A stretch of DNA of 64,000 nucleotides from NCBI GenBank assembly GCA_014905825.1, contig JACGCN010000022.1, positions 620,001 to 684,000 on the forward strand, written 5' to 3'. Shown here one piece after another: positions 10,801 through 21,628 of the stretch. The number at the start of each line of letters is the position of its first letter. The stretch's first letter is position 1. The notes under the pieces are model-generated. The model made no database searches and was not told the origin of the DNA. It was given only the letters and a program-made list of their open reading frames with translations. The DNA is from Lyophyllum atratum (lineage: Eukaryota; Basidiomycota; Agaricomycetes; Agaricales; Lyophyllaceae). Position numbers and translations under genes: made by a program.

Positions 10801-11050
10801 GCTATGGGATCTTTGGTGGTGGGACCAATAAGGATGTTGGACTGGATTTTCGGGGTTGTATGGTGAGATTGCGAGATGAGGAGGGGTAAAAGGTGGGATT
10901 GGCTTACGGCTTTGAGGTCAGGATGGATGATGCCTCAGTAGATCATGCCAACGGAGACGTCGTGTACATGTAGCTAATCCTATGGCCTTGGTTTGTGAGG
11001 TACATTGGAACCAATTTCACATACTAGGTTGATACGACTGGCGAAGGGAC
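10801..11050 (-). pseudogene. Protein kinase domain fragment
   Basis: The minus strand gives RYLQQCPFASRINL near 11045, LHDVSVGMIY, stop, GIIHPDLKA near 10940 and NILIGPTTKD near 10830. The last two correspond to the catalytic loop (HxDLKAxN) of tyrosine-kinase-like protein kinases common in Agaricomycetes. Only about 75 residues around the loop are present, with stops, so it is a fragment without the ATP-binding lobe or activation segment. It directly adjoins the GH3 relic on the same strand. Confidence 0.5.
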
Positions 11051-11279
11051 ATTGTTGGAGGTACCTGAGCGCGTTCCCTGATGCACAGAGCTAACTGACA
11101 ATGACGGGCTGGAAGGTCCTTGTGAATTAACAGGTGTATGGAGCGAGGAGGCAAGGACATACTTTCTTGCATTACTTGCTCCTTCGCATTGTCATTACTA
11201 GTCCATCATCGCTCCTTGAATCAAGTTATTTGGAGCCTTGTAGTACGTGCATTCTAAACCGCGAAATGAATTTCTACCA

Positions 11280-12347
11280 TCATACATTGGACAATATATC
11301 TTTAAAACCGACGCTAACGTGTCTAGGATTCCTTACAAGCCGACCCAATTCAATGACATCATCAGAGGGCATAAATGCTGAGAAAATACTGAGCGTCAGG
11401 ATAACGGGAATCACGAAGTGGACGACTCACGTCGCGAGCTCAGGATCATGGGTAAAATGATATACTTCTTCCGTGGGCCGGACGGACAAGTCAACGAAAT
11501 CTTGGTGGGAGGCATTCAACCACTCTTCGCGGTAGGCAGAACGAGGCAGATCTTTGACGAATCCCTTACTATCGCTCCAACGCAGTTCCCGCTCGTTATA
11601 TTGGCGAATTCTTGGGTAGCATCCTTGTGACGGACCACCCATTCTTCGTGTCGCGTCGAAGACAGTGTCGAAGCTGTGCAACCACTTGGTCATGGCTGTT
11701 GCTCTCCACTCAGGCAGCAGTACGCGGAATGTCGGTCGCCTGGCACTGACAGTGCGAACGTGGCGCGCCTCCTCATGGTCCGACTCATCGCTTGACATCC
11801 CCGCAGGCCCGAGACGCTGTATAAATCTCGCATGTCTTTGGAGGTGGGGATTCAGGCCAGCTACCTCTAGTCGCCTGTCGAATAGCTGAGGGAGCTAATG
11901 TAAGGAGATGTCTAGTTGTGATAAAGTATGACCCACGCTTCGTTTCCTTTGGTCGCGCCTATGGCGTTGTGTGCTTATGACCTGCTGATTATTATTCAGC
12001 AGAGTATACTGTCTCCGGAGGGCTTTGAGTCTCGTAAAGAACGCCTTCATGACACGCTGAGCAGTGTCGACGTGCGACTGGAGACCATTCTTATGAATAT
12101 AATCGCGCGTAAAGACTCGGGCCGCTGATTGGTTCCATGGATGATGAGGAGGGCCTAACAGGTGATATTTAAATGCATTCGGCGTGCAGCATGGTGGTCC
12201 CTGCTCTTCGCCTCGAAAATTGAGAGTTCCTTGAAATGTCGCAATTTCGGCCGCTGAGACCATGGGTACAAGCAAGTATCTGGCACCGACAACGCTTGTA
12301 AGGTGGTCGCGAACATTTTTCTGTGGGTTTACACGATGAAAAGACAA
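11280..12347 (-). CDS. Hypothetical protein of a dispersed agaricomycete family
   Basis: Joined segments read MSFHRVNPQKNVRDHLTSVV, then PWNQSAARVFTRDYI and a basic helix STQRHRRDQRKRS. After an intron (about 11938-11896) come LPQLFDRRLEVAGLNPHLQR, GPAGMSSDESDHEEARHVR, LPEWRATAMTKWLHSFDTVF, YPRIRQYNE, KGFVKDLPRSAYREEW and VYHFTHDPEL. The order (basic helical region, MSSDE box, W-rich conserved region, KGLP-like motif) matches hypothetical proteins I recall as abundant in Agaricomycetes, often near transposons; that recollection is not verified. No catalytic motif is visible; the basic segment suggests nucleic-acid binding. The frame is open in the parts checked. The first and last exon boundaries are uncertain. 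Confidence 0.5.
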
Positions 12348-12552
12348 ACAGAGGAAGTATTTATGACACGTACTGCAAGTGCATTATCCTCCGGAGAGCG
12401 ACGAACAGGATGCCCTGACAGCTTTGGTCCCTTTATCAACCTACGCGGCCTGGTACTTGCTGCATCGGCTGTGATGCTGGGAGCTTTCTGCTCCGCGAGT
12501 CTTTTAAAGCCAGTGGCCATGGTGCGATTCAGATCGGCATAAGAGCGTGAAC

Positions 12553-13652
12553 TCAGGTAAAGGAAATTGCGTAGCTCTCGCTGTGTGTATCAGTCGGAAA
12601 AAAAATTAGTGGGTGACAACCTGGATTTGCAGACAAGTACCTGTGTAACAGGTTCCTCGTCGCCCTCTTCATCTTCTCTGTCAGCCATATTACCATCGTC
12701 AAATCCATGGCCCTGGAAACTATGAGCATAAGATACATTGAAGTTCGACTGGAACGGACCTCGTCATCTCTGACGGGGGTATCTCGCATGAAATCGGAAT
12801 CGCGGGCTGCGTGCTGACGATACTGAGATGCGACTTGGACAAAAATGGGGCCGGAGGGCTGTGGCGCCTCGATGTTACTGCCCGATGCTGCCGATGGGGC
12901 ATCTTGCAGGAAGTTGCCCTCGCGGGCTGGCCACTGGCGATATTGGGACGCGACTTGAACGGAAATGGGCGCCGTGGGTGGTTGCATCTCGATGTCGATG
13001 CCAGGTGCCGAAGGTGACTGATGCATGCTCAAGTAAGAGATTGTACCAATTAGACATGATACGTACTGGATTGACGGCTGTCCCAGACAGCTGATTTTCA
13101 GGCACACTTGAATGTGGTCCTTGAGCGGCAGGTCCAGTGGGAGATGACACCTAATCTTTTCAGTCAGCGTCAGAAGACCCTGGAATCCTCGACGTACTGG
13201 AGGAGGAGGCGCGGGCTGCATGTCTAGAACTCAGAAAGTAAAATCGGAAAGGTGATGCGTCGGACATACCAATGGGGGCGGTAGATTTTGTAGCCAAGAT
13301 GTAGCGTGCCTTTCGTGGCTCCTTTGTTGGTCAAGAGGTTGCTTTCGTGGATTATTTGAAGATCCCGGTTGATTAAGGCCAGAGGGTTCCTGTCTGGTGG
13401 CCATGTCGTCCGGGCTTGAGACTAAAAGATTGAGTCAGATTCTACCCCGTTACTGTAAAAATGAAAAAGACTAGTCGAACCATGCACGCCATTGAGCCTA
13501 TCCGCAATCATACTCTCCTGGGATCGCGCTGGCGCTCCCAGTTCTGGAGACCTTGTGGCTTCACGAGGAACATCCTCCATACTTGGCGGTGCAGAAGACA
13601 TAAGACGAATGTCGAGGCGAAGACAGCCCCAATAGATCAGAGCATCAACCAC
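12553..13652 (-). CDS. Proline-rich protein with an internal repeat
   Basis: Several minus-strand exons can be linked: SSAPPSMEDVPREATRSPEL, SSPDDMATRQEPSGLNQPGS, then an exon in which a roughly 37-residue unit occurs twice (PISVQVASQYRQWPAREGNF and PIFVQVASQYRQHAARDSDF), then GHGFDDGNMADREDEEGDEE and a short end. The whole is disordered in character, rich in Pro, Ser, Gln and acidic residues. Exon ends are followed by GTATGT or GTAAGT-type donors. It lies just downstream of a similar but longer gene (14399-18293) on the same strand and may be a paralogue or its continuation. Function unknown; boundaries approximate. Confidence 0.4.
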
Positions 13653-14398
13653 CTATGGACTTCTCTACATGTAAATTCCGTCGCTCGACACCCCGAATGC
13701 AACGTGTGTGAGGCATGGCTCGGGAGAAATTATGTGCAAAAACCGTATGGTATGCATCCGTGTGCACCTCGGCCAACCTCGCTGCGTTAACGCTGAAGTA
13801 GCGCCGCGAGGCGCTTAAGGAACTGGGAGCAGATCTAGATCTCTAGAGATGCAGACCACGATGCAAAATTGCAAATTGTCGATCCTCATGCCTCGGCTCA
13901 CTCGGACAAAATCTGAAGCAAATTGACATATAAACTGTGATGAGGTCATGATCACCCCAGAAAAGTGGAGGAGAAACGACATGCTCCGAGCTGGCTGTCG
14001 CAGTAAGAGACCTTAGGGTTTAAGCGAAGAAATCAGCGCCGGAGATCTGCCCAGACCGAGATATGTTTTACTGACCACGTTGCTTATCGCGCCATGGAGC
14101 CATGTATTCCGACTCGGACGCGACGAAGAGATGATCATGGGTCGATGCGGGAGCATAATATAAGCCGCCACAAAGACAATGAGGGCACCTCATGATTCAA
14201 AATATTGGTGCCAATATTAATGCTGCCTTGGCGGCGGCAGGATTTTGATGCCGGCGGTCGCAAGATGGGAGTCTTCGACCCCGTTGATTTGGAAAGAAGT
14301 TAGATATGGAAAGGATTCAGAACGCACGTCGTGGTCTTGTACATAGTGTTAATATCTACGTATTTGGTATCTTCACCATCAATCCGTGGTATCAAGTA
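13653..14398. other. Gene-free stretch inside the CACTA element
   Basis: No frame with recognisable content on either strand. The sequence is ordinary in composition, without repeats that I can see. Confidence 0.4.
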
Positions 14399-17300
14399 TC
14401 AACGTCGTGAGGGTGGAAGTAATCTCCAACTTGGGTAGCGACCTTTGTCGGTCCAGTGAAGGTAACGTCCGAGCTCTGCTAGGGGGTGAAGCACCCCTTG
14501 CTTAACTTGGCAGCTAGCCGTAATGTCCTTCCATTCCTGTTCATAGACCCAGCAGCAGAGCGCACTCTGCCCACCTCCCGTCACAAAATGGACATACAGA
14601 TCAGCAAGGTATGGCACTTCGCCTTCCAAATCCGGTGGAACCCGAAGCCTATAGTCGGACTTAGAGGCGTACCAGGTAGTCCTTCCTTTGCTAGGTTTTA
14701 ACCACGGTCTCGAGTACTTGTACGTTGGCAAGGATGGGTTGTCGGTGTTGACCTTCTCGCCGATACAACCCGGAAACCTGTAATATTATAAGTTGCTGTT
14801 TTAATGGCGTGGTGACTCGTGAGCAACTCACAACTGCCTGTCCTCGTTAGCATTTTGTGACCTAGGAAAAAATTGATTTGGAGATCGGATGCATCAGGAA
14901 AATGCGGAACATACCGAGTTGACAAGCCCGTGGATGTATGCATTTTGGGCTGAGGGGCAGCTTGCGGTCTGATGAAGAGTGAGTCCGCCTTCACTGGGTG
15001 ATGTTTAGTAAGTACAACATACTCCGCAGACCTGTATCTAAAATTTGGGTCTGAAGCCATCTGAAGAGGAGGGGCCGACACGGATGGCGCTGGCTGAAAC
15101 CTGTAACTTGTCGTGGGTACAATCTGGAGCAAAAAAGCTAGAAAACATACCGCAACCACGCGTCTTGGCCTTGGTAAGGCACCTCGTGCTGTTGGTTCCG
15201 GGGAGCCCCTCCCGTATAGCCTTGTTCTTGGTGTCGGGGCTGCGGCGGTGCCATTTGGTATGGCGTTCCGTGCGGTTGCGAACTAGAAAAATGACGTTGT
15301 ATTTCTGCTTCGGTACAGGCGAGATGGGACTTGCTATTTTTGCGCCATCCGCGGAGGATGGAAGCTGCAATTTGGATTTTAGTCAGGCAAACATATGCGC
15401 AGGGGGCACTCACCCAGATCCTTGCTCTGAGGTGGCGTGCAAAGCCTCTTCTTCCATGGACTGCCACCATGAGCTGGGACCAGGTCAGTATTTGGGCTAC
15501 GAGAGGTAAGAAAAATGTATACCTTGGCGGTGGAGGTGGTGGCGGCCGCGGTGGCGGAGGTGCGCTATCATCTTGGGTTCTCTGGGGCGGCGGCCGTTCC
15601 CAATGCCACGACGCGCTGAAAATAGGTCAGGCGACACTAATCGGGTTAGATCGAGACGCACTCCTGAGTGTTTGCCTGTTGATAATATTGCTGATGTGGC
15701 GGTCCTCCTGAGAGAGGCGAAGGTCTGCGAAGTGTATCAGCATATCATACCCCCATTTTTAAAGTGACACACAGCGACAGCGTTGCTTGAGAATGGGCTC
15801 CTGGCGGCTGACTGTGGGGTGTGTCAGAACATAGTACTTTGACTCGGTGTGAAGAAAGCTAACTAAATTTGTGCCGGCTGCAGAGTAACACTTGAATGAG
15901 AGGGCTGCGCTTCTCCCAAAGGTGTCGACTGGCTGTGCTCAGCATAAGCCTGCCCACTGGCGACCCCTTCAAAACGCGGTTGCGGACTAGAGTGCATTAG
16001 AATGCAAAGGATTGATTAGACATGGACACTCACTAGTTGCCTGCCGGCTGCGGAGGTACGCTCAACTGGGCGGGATGGGCTCCTCTTAAAGGCGGGGCTT
16101 GGCTGTAGCTCTGCTGAGGAGGGGCCTGCCTTACGGGAATACCTTCAACAGGCGGCTGCAGTCTGTAGAGTGCGTTAGGATATAAAAGCTAATTTAAAGA
16201 TGAAGAGAACTCACTGGGAATGAACAGGCTGCGGTGAAACACTCTGCTGAAAGGGCTGGGCCCCTCCCACAGGTGGAAATTGGCTGTGGCTTGGTTGGTC
16301 CGTAGTGTCATCAACCCATGTCCCTCCAGCTGGCTCGGTTGGCGACGGAGGTCTGCGCAATATGTCAGAATAGGCTTAGCAGGCGTGGGAGTCGACTCAC
16401 AGAGTTAACTGTGGAGCGGCATGCAGCTGGGACGATGACACTTCTCCTGAAGAGAGCGACAGGCTGTGGAACGTGTCAGTACACCATCGTTATACCGTGA
16501 AAGACACTCACTTCGCGAGTGCTTGTGAAACGTTCAGCTGTGGGGAAGCTCGCTCATCCGGCGCTCCTGATGCTGACGAAGGACTATGAGGTACGTGAGT
16601 ACATGTCGGATGGTGTGAGGCGGAGACCGACTGTGCTGACTGGGGCAACGTGCTTGGATGGGAAGGCGGTGCTTCTCCCGAAGATGGAGATGGCCTACGT
16701 GAAGCCGATCAATATCAGAAACTAACCCTCCGCACAACATAGTACTCGCATCGAAAAACGGACCCTTGAGCCAAAGCTGGGGGACTTTGGAGATTCAGGG
16801 CCGTTTGACCTTTGTTTTTCCCGACTGTGGATAAAGCCTGAACAACTTGGAAAGAAAAAGAAAAACAGCACTTACTGCTCTGAAAACTTGCCGGGCGGAT
16901 GGGGCGTATTCATCGCAGGACCACTGAGACTCGAGCCGAAGCTAGGGGACTCCGGACTTTCGGGGCCACTTGCAATTGGCCCTTGTTGTTCGCGACTGTG
17001 GATAAAGCCTGAACGACTTGGAAAGAGGAAGAAAAGCAGCACTTACTCCTCTTGAAACTTGCCCGGGGGATGGGGCGTATTCATTGCAGGATCACGCCGA
17101 CGGTCCTCACTTTCACTTTCAGACTCAACGCCGTCATGATATCGACGTGTTTCTTCCACATGCATCCACAGATATATAGAACTCTGATCTTCATGCAGCC
17201 ACTATATTAACATAGATGTGGTTAGTGTCGCTTCTTAGAAGATGAAAGTACTACATACATCCAAAGCGGCTCCATGGAGAACATCTGACGTATTCCCACT

Positions 17301-18293
17301 GGAAGGGAGCAGAGTTTGAGGCGGAAGACCGTTCATCATCGTGTTTGTGGTGATCCAGAGAGGCTACGCAGTTCTGCGCATCCGATAATATAAATAGAAT
17401 AGCACAAGGGATGGCCAAATGGAGAATTGATTCAAAAGTCAACCCCGTAAGATGCGTCCATATGGCTTTCATTGACGCCCCATGCAAGTGCCGAAATCAT
17501 GATCAAGAGAAATCAAGGAGATCTAGAGTATGAACGTGGAACATAATCTGATAATCTGTAGATCTAAACTACATAGATCTACCAATGTATCGGAAGGCGA
17601 TAACTATAACGGGGCCTACAGGTGAACAGCATTAAGTATGTTGCACGTTATGGAAGCCAAAGCGGTATCCTTACCCTTATCCACTTCCGCAAGGGCGTCG
17701 AAGTAGAATATGCATCTTCGACTCGCGAAGCAAACCTGTCAACTTTGTTAGAAGGAATGACACTAAAAGAACAAGATAGCTTACACGAGTACTGCCTTAT
17801 CCATAACGGATTTTTTCACTCTCGGCCTGGAGAGAACGGGAACCATTGTTCCTTTGACGAAGACGGCGATCTCGCCTTTAAAGGGGTTGGGTGCTTTAAG
17901 CGCCTCTATACTCATGTTCGGCGGTGAAGCCTCATGGAAGTAGCCATAACAAAGGAACGTGTAGCCTCCTACTTTGACGTTGGAGGTATGGATAGGGGGA
18001 ATCTCCTGACCGGGCAGGAAAGAGAACCCATCAGATACGTGTATGATTGGGGACGTTTGCGTCGAACCATCTTCAAAGGCAAAGGTTCGCATGAGCCGCC
18101 TTTTGCGAGATGTGCTGTAGATGTAGCCATGTGCGGCAAGGCGCTTTCCATTCATCAGCTTTCGAAGGCTTTGGCATTGATTGATACTTACGGGCTCGGA
18201 CGCAGCACGAGCGTCGGGGGCAGCTTCCCTAAGGTCTTCGACCTGAGGACCATGAGTTCTGAGTTGTCGCCTACGCAATGAGAGGCAGCACAT
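14399..18293 (-). CDS. Multi-exon Pro/Gln/Ser-rich protein built from repeated mini-exons
   Basis: The first exon (18293-17781) encodes a folded-looking segment with TFAFEDGSTQTSPIIHVSDG and GEIAVFVKGTMVPVLSRPRV. It is followed by at least ten small exons, each ending just before a GTAAGT or GTGAGT donor: IYLWMHVEETRRYHDGVESE, GFIHSREQQGPIASGPESPE, its near-copy GFIHSREKQRSNGPESPKSP, PPSPTEPAGGTWVDDTTD, PPVEGIPVRQAPPQQSYSQ and an APPPPRPPPPPPPR run near 15540. It finishes with a conserved-looking C-terminal domain (LPTYKYSRPWLKPSKGRTTW, YLADLYVHFVTGGGQ, LAELGRYLHW) ending at 14399. Most of the middle is predicted disordered. It could be two adjacent genes; exon order is visible, but transcript continuity is inferred. 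Function unknown. Confidence 0.4.
16755..17050 (-). repeat. Tandem duplicated exon-intron unit
   Basis: Two units of about 165 bases. Each holds CTTTATCCACAGTCG, a CCTAGCTTCGGCTCGAG-like block and a following intron. The coding parts translate as GFIHSREQQGPIASGPESPE and GFIHSREKQRSNGPESPKSP. A third, more divergent unit lies upstream at about 17040-17210 and shares the end NTPHPPGKF. This is exon-level tandem duplication within the Pro-rich gene. Confidence 0.6.
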
Positions 18294-19486
18294 ACCGCCT
18301 AAATTGGAGCTTGGTTAGTAATTACGTCGAACGTGCTAAGATGCTAAGATTCTCACAGAACGTCTTCCTCTTCCAGGAAAGGAGGGATTCACGCTGTTGC
18401 GTCGCGATGTCACTCTGGTCTGTCAAAGCAGATTGATTATCAGAGAATATATCGTGGATGTATGATGCGACTGACCAGTACCATGTCTGAAGTTATGATT
18501 CGTGCTATGCGCAGGAGGAAGGCTGATGTCAAAGATAACAGGACTCGGCATATACACAACCGACTGTCTTAAATACCAATTCCCCGTGATCTAAACAGCC
18601 TCGAGGTCAAGGGATGCGTTCGGCTTCAAGTTCGGCTGAAATGCCCATGAGCCTTGAGCTTGGACTAGATTTTTCTCAAAACAAAAACCGGAGGCAAAAA
18701 AAATGAAATTATGAACATGTCCGGCCCATGACACCGCTGTGATACATACGGAATCAGTTAAGCGCACCCCTGCCAGGGAATACTGATCTACAAGTCTCGA
18801 ATCCGGAGATCTATCGTTGCGGAGGGTCGTCTTGGATGTGATACATACAAATTTGCCTCCGTACTCGGGATGGAAATCGTTATAACTGCTCTACCTCTAG
18901 GTCTGACCATACGGACAAGTAATAGCCACAATCTGAACGAAAAGAGGTCAGAATTGCTGTGTTTCGCGATAAGATGACAATAGATTACCCACCCAACTAT
19001 AGCTAGCTGGCTAACGATGGAGGTCGTGGTGACACCACATGTCCCATCGGCTAAAAGCCCAGACTAAAGCAATGCGGTTTCTCATTAGATATCTTCAGGC
19101 GCTAATGTTCCGATAACACGTTCCCGATTAGATATCACCAGGCGCTAATGTTCCGATAACACATTGTTCGATTAGATATCTCCAAGCGCTTAAATGTTCC
19201 GATGCACATTTTTCTGGTCCTCCGCCGTCCATTTGGATCTGAATCACTGTCCCAAAGCCCTGAATAGGGACCTGAACATGTGCAGCGTATGCGCCATGCT
19301 ATGAATTGGGGTCGCCTCGTGTTCCGTATTGGGCCGGTAAAGCGAGCACCTATAGATCTATCCGAGTTAGTTGAAAGTGCCCATTTGTGAACCGAAGTAG
19401 TTAGCTATAGGTGAGATTGATCAGGACATCGTTTTGGCTACCTGCTTTTTAAACTCACCTTCGAGTCGCTACCTGTGTCTCAGATT
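18294..19486. other. Divergent intergenic region
   Basis: About 1.2 kb between the minus-strand Pro-rich gene and the plus-strand WD40 gene. Apart from the short tandem repeat at 19083-19212 no structure is seen. It presumably carries both promoters. Confidence 0.45.
19083..19212. repeat. Three tandem copies of a 43-44-bp unit
   Basis: Units begin ATTAGATATC at 19084, 19129 and 19171 (within a base or two) and share a CAGGCGCTAATGTTCCGATA-like core, with a few substitutions, mostly in the third copy. Non-coding. Confidence 0.75.
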
Positions 19487-21628
19487 ATGGATTCCGAGAC
19501 GACTATCAAGTTGTCGAATTCCGTGAGCTGGCTCCCAGACTGTGATGACCGTATCATCAACACAATGCGTTTTTCCGAAGACGGCCTGTACTTGGCCATC
19601 GGGGACTCCTTGAATTCCCTATTAGTAAGTGGCATCGTACTGATACGTCTGTTCGTCACTTACTCTTTTACAGATATACGAGACCAACGGTTGGCGTGTA
19701 GTCCGAAACTACTGCACCAGCACGATGATACGTTCCTTGGCATGGAGTCCGGAGACACCACGGCTGCTAGCTGTGGGGTGCGCGAACGGAGACATCGTCA
19801 CCCTTAAAATGAGCCAAGGAGCGCCTGGGGTGAGAATCTTGCTGGGAAGCCATTTCAATAGCTCACCTTCCAGACAGAAAGGCTTTCCTACTCTGCTTCA
19901 CAAGCCAGGATTGATAAACTGGCTGGAATTTAGTCCATCTGGGAAACTGCTCGCTATTAGCCATGGGTGTAGAGTTGGCATAATGGAAAGTGAGTGGCAC
20001 TTCACACTACATATACCATGAAATATTCACCTGCCATATGCAGTGGATACCGAGATCACTTGGGACGTCCCCTTTGAAGCGGAACATACCGTAGTTCGAG
20101 GGATACATTTCGTGGGAGAGGACAAGCTGATCGTCGTCTCCCTCGGAAACGGAATCATGTAGGTGGTGAGCGGTATCTATAAGGCGACAAGTAATGATAT
20201 TTGCTTCAGTATGTATTCGACGGCACCGCCCTGCAGGGTTATCACAGAGTTCGAGCTACGGGAAGATGTGCTTAAGTGAGGTATTCTTATTTCGGATTTC
20301 TTTGGACTGACGTTTTTCCAGCGGTGCATCGGCTATCTCTCCATCTTTGACATATCTCGCCGTCGTCAATCTTCGTGACGGTGTTGACTGGTACTCTGTT
20401 GAGGGCGGCGAGTATTCTACTACCACCCAGTTTGACTTGAAGGAACTATATTATGTTTCCATTCAATTCACTGGAGAGGACAGCGTAGTTGTGGGGCGTA
20501 GCAGGGGGGGGCTGATCCTGACGTGTGTCCGGACGTTGGGCAACCCACAGCGCTTCAATCTGATCGAGGGGTCATCGAAGTCAAGTGAGTTTGCGGATCA
20601 CCTAGAGTATGGAAAAAGCTTACACGGTGCAAAGGGTCGAACATTGTCGTGAGTGATGATGATTTTTGATCCTATGAGAGTGGTTGATATAGAAGAAACC
20701 AAGGCCGTCGGTTGCCGCGACGGGAAAGTCATCATCGCAGCTGCGGTCATACGGAGATTCTACAGGCCCATCAAGACCCCGAGGGGCGAGAAGAACGCGA
20801 TGCTGGTTATTGCATTTGAGGCGAGTCCCACTAACAAATCACGGGAATAAGAACTCACCCATCGCAAAGGAGGGCCAAACCTCGACTTCAAAGTCTTCAA
20901 CAAAAGTCCAGCTACCTGCGAAGAGAAGAATTGAGAGGAAGAACAGGGTATGTCTCAGACCTCTCAACTTTATCGGCATACACCACAAATGAAACCTCTT
21001 GCAGCAGACCTGGTGGGGATGGAGGACTTGGGTAGGCAGTGGCATCATTGCGTTCCTCGCCATCGGCCTCAGATGTCTCATGACATCCGGGCTTCAAACC
21101 ATTATGGTGGATCGCGCGGAAACCGTCACGATGACATGTATAGTCACAGTGACACCGACGGTGTTGGCCAGTCCAGCTTCACGTCTGACCACGACTGTTA
21201 CCTCGACAAAAACGGTGATGGTCACGCTGATGCCAACATCGACGCTCGTGGAAAGCTTGGAGGAGCAAGAGAGACTACAGAGTGCGGAAGTCCTCTTCAG
21301 AACGGCCGTCCTGACGCTGACTATCATAGAGACATCAACGTCCACGATCGAGGGCGGAACATACCAAGACGTCCACGAGACTCCTATGGCGCAAGTTGCC
21401 CTGACCACGATGGTCACCATGGAAAAACGCAGCGATAGGGCATCCGTTGTTTTGATCGGTTATGCCGCTTCAGTAGCACTTGTGCTTGTGATATGCGTGG
21501 TACTCTGGAAAATAGATAGATTAGTGGAAGTCGTCTGGCGGGCAATGGTGCGGTGCGTGGCAGTCGAAAGGCGGGCAAGGGAGCGGTACGTAGAGAGGTT
21601 GATAGAAATGGTCTTCTACCTTCCATAG
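19487..21628 (+). CDS. WD40-like protein with C-terminal membrane anchor
   Basis: The first exon (19487-19624) reads MDSETTIKLSNSVSWLPD and RFSEDGLYLAIGDS. The second (19674-19989) gives SLAWSPETPRLLAVGCANGD and WLEFSPSGKLLAISH, typical WD40 blade strands. Later exons add FVGEDKLIVVSLGNGIM, SLTYLAVVNLRDGVDWYS and FTGEDSVVVGRSRGG. The C-terminal exon (about 20999-21628) has a hydrophobic segment GSGIIAFLAIGL, a long Ser/Thr/Val-rich stretch (TVTVTPTVLA, TTTVTSTKTVMVTL) and a second membrane helix VLIGYAASVALVLVICVVLW followed by a basic tail. I infer a membrane-tethered beta-propeller with an O-glycosylatable linker. The splice path between about 20580 and 20960 is unclear. It is cargo of the CACTA element, convergent with the SPT5-like gene. 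Confidence 0.6.
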
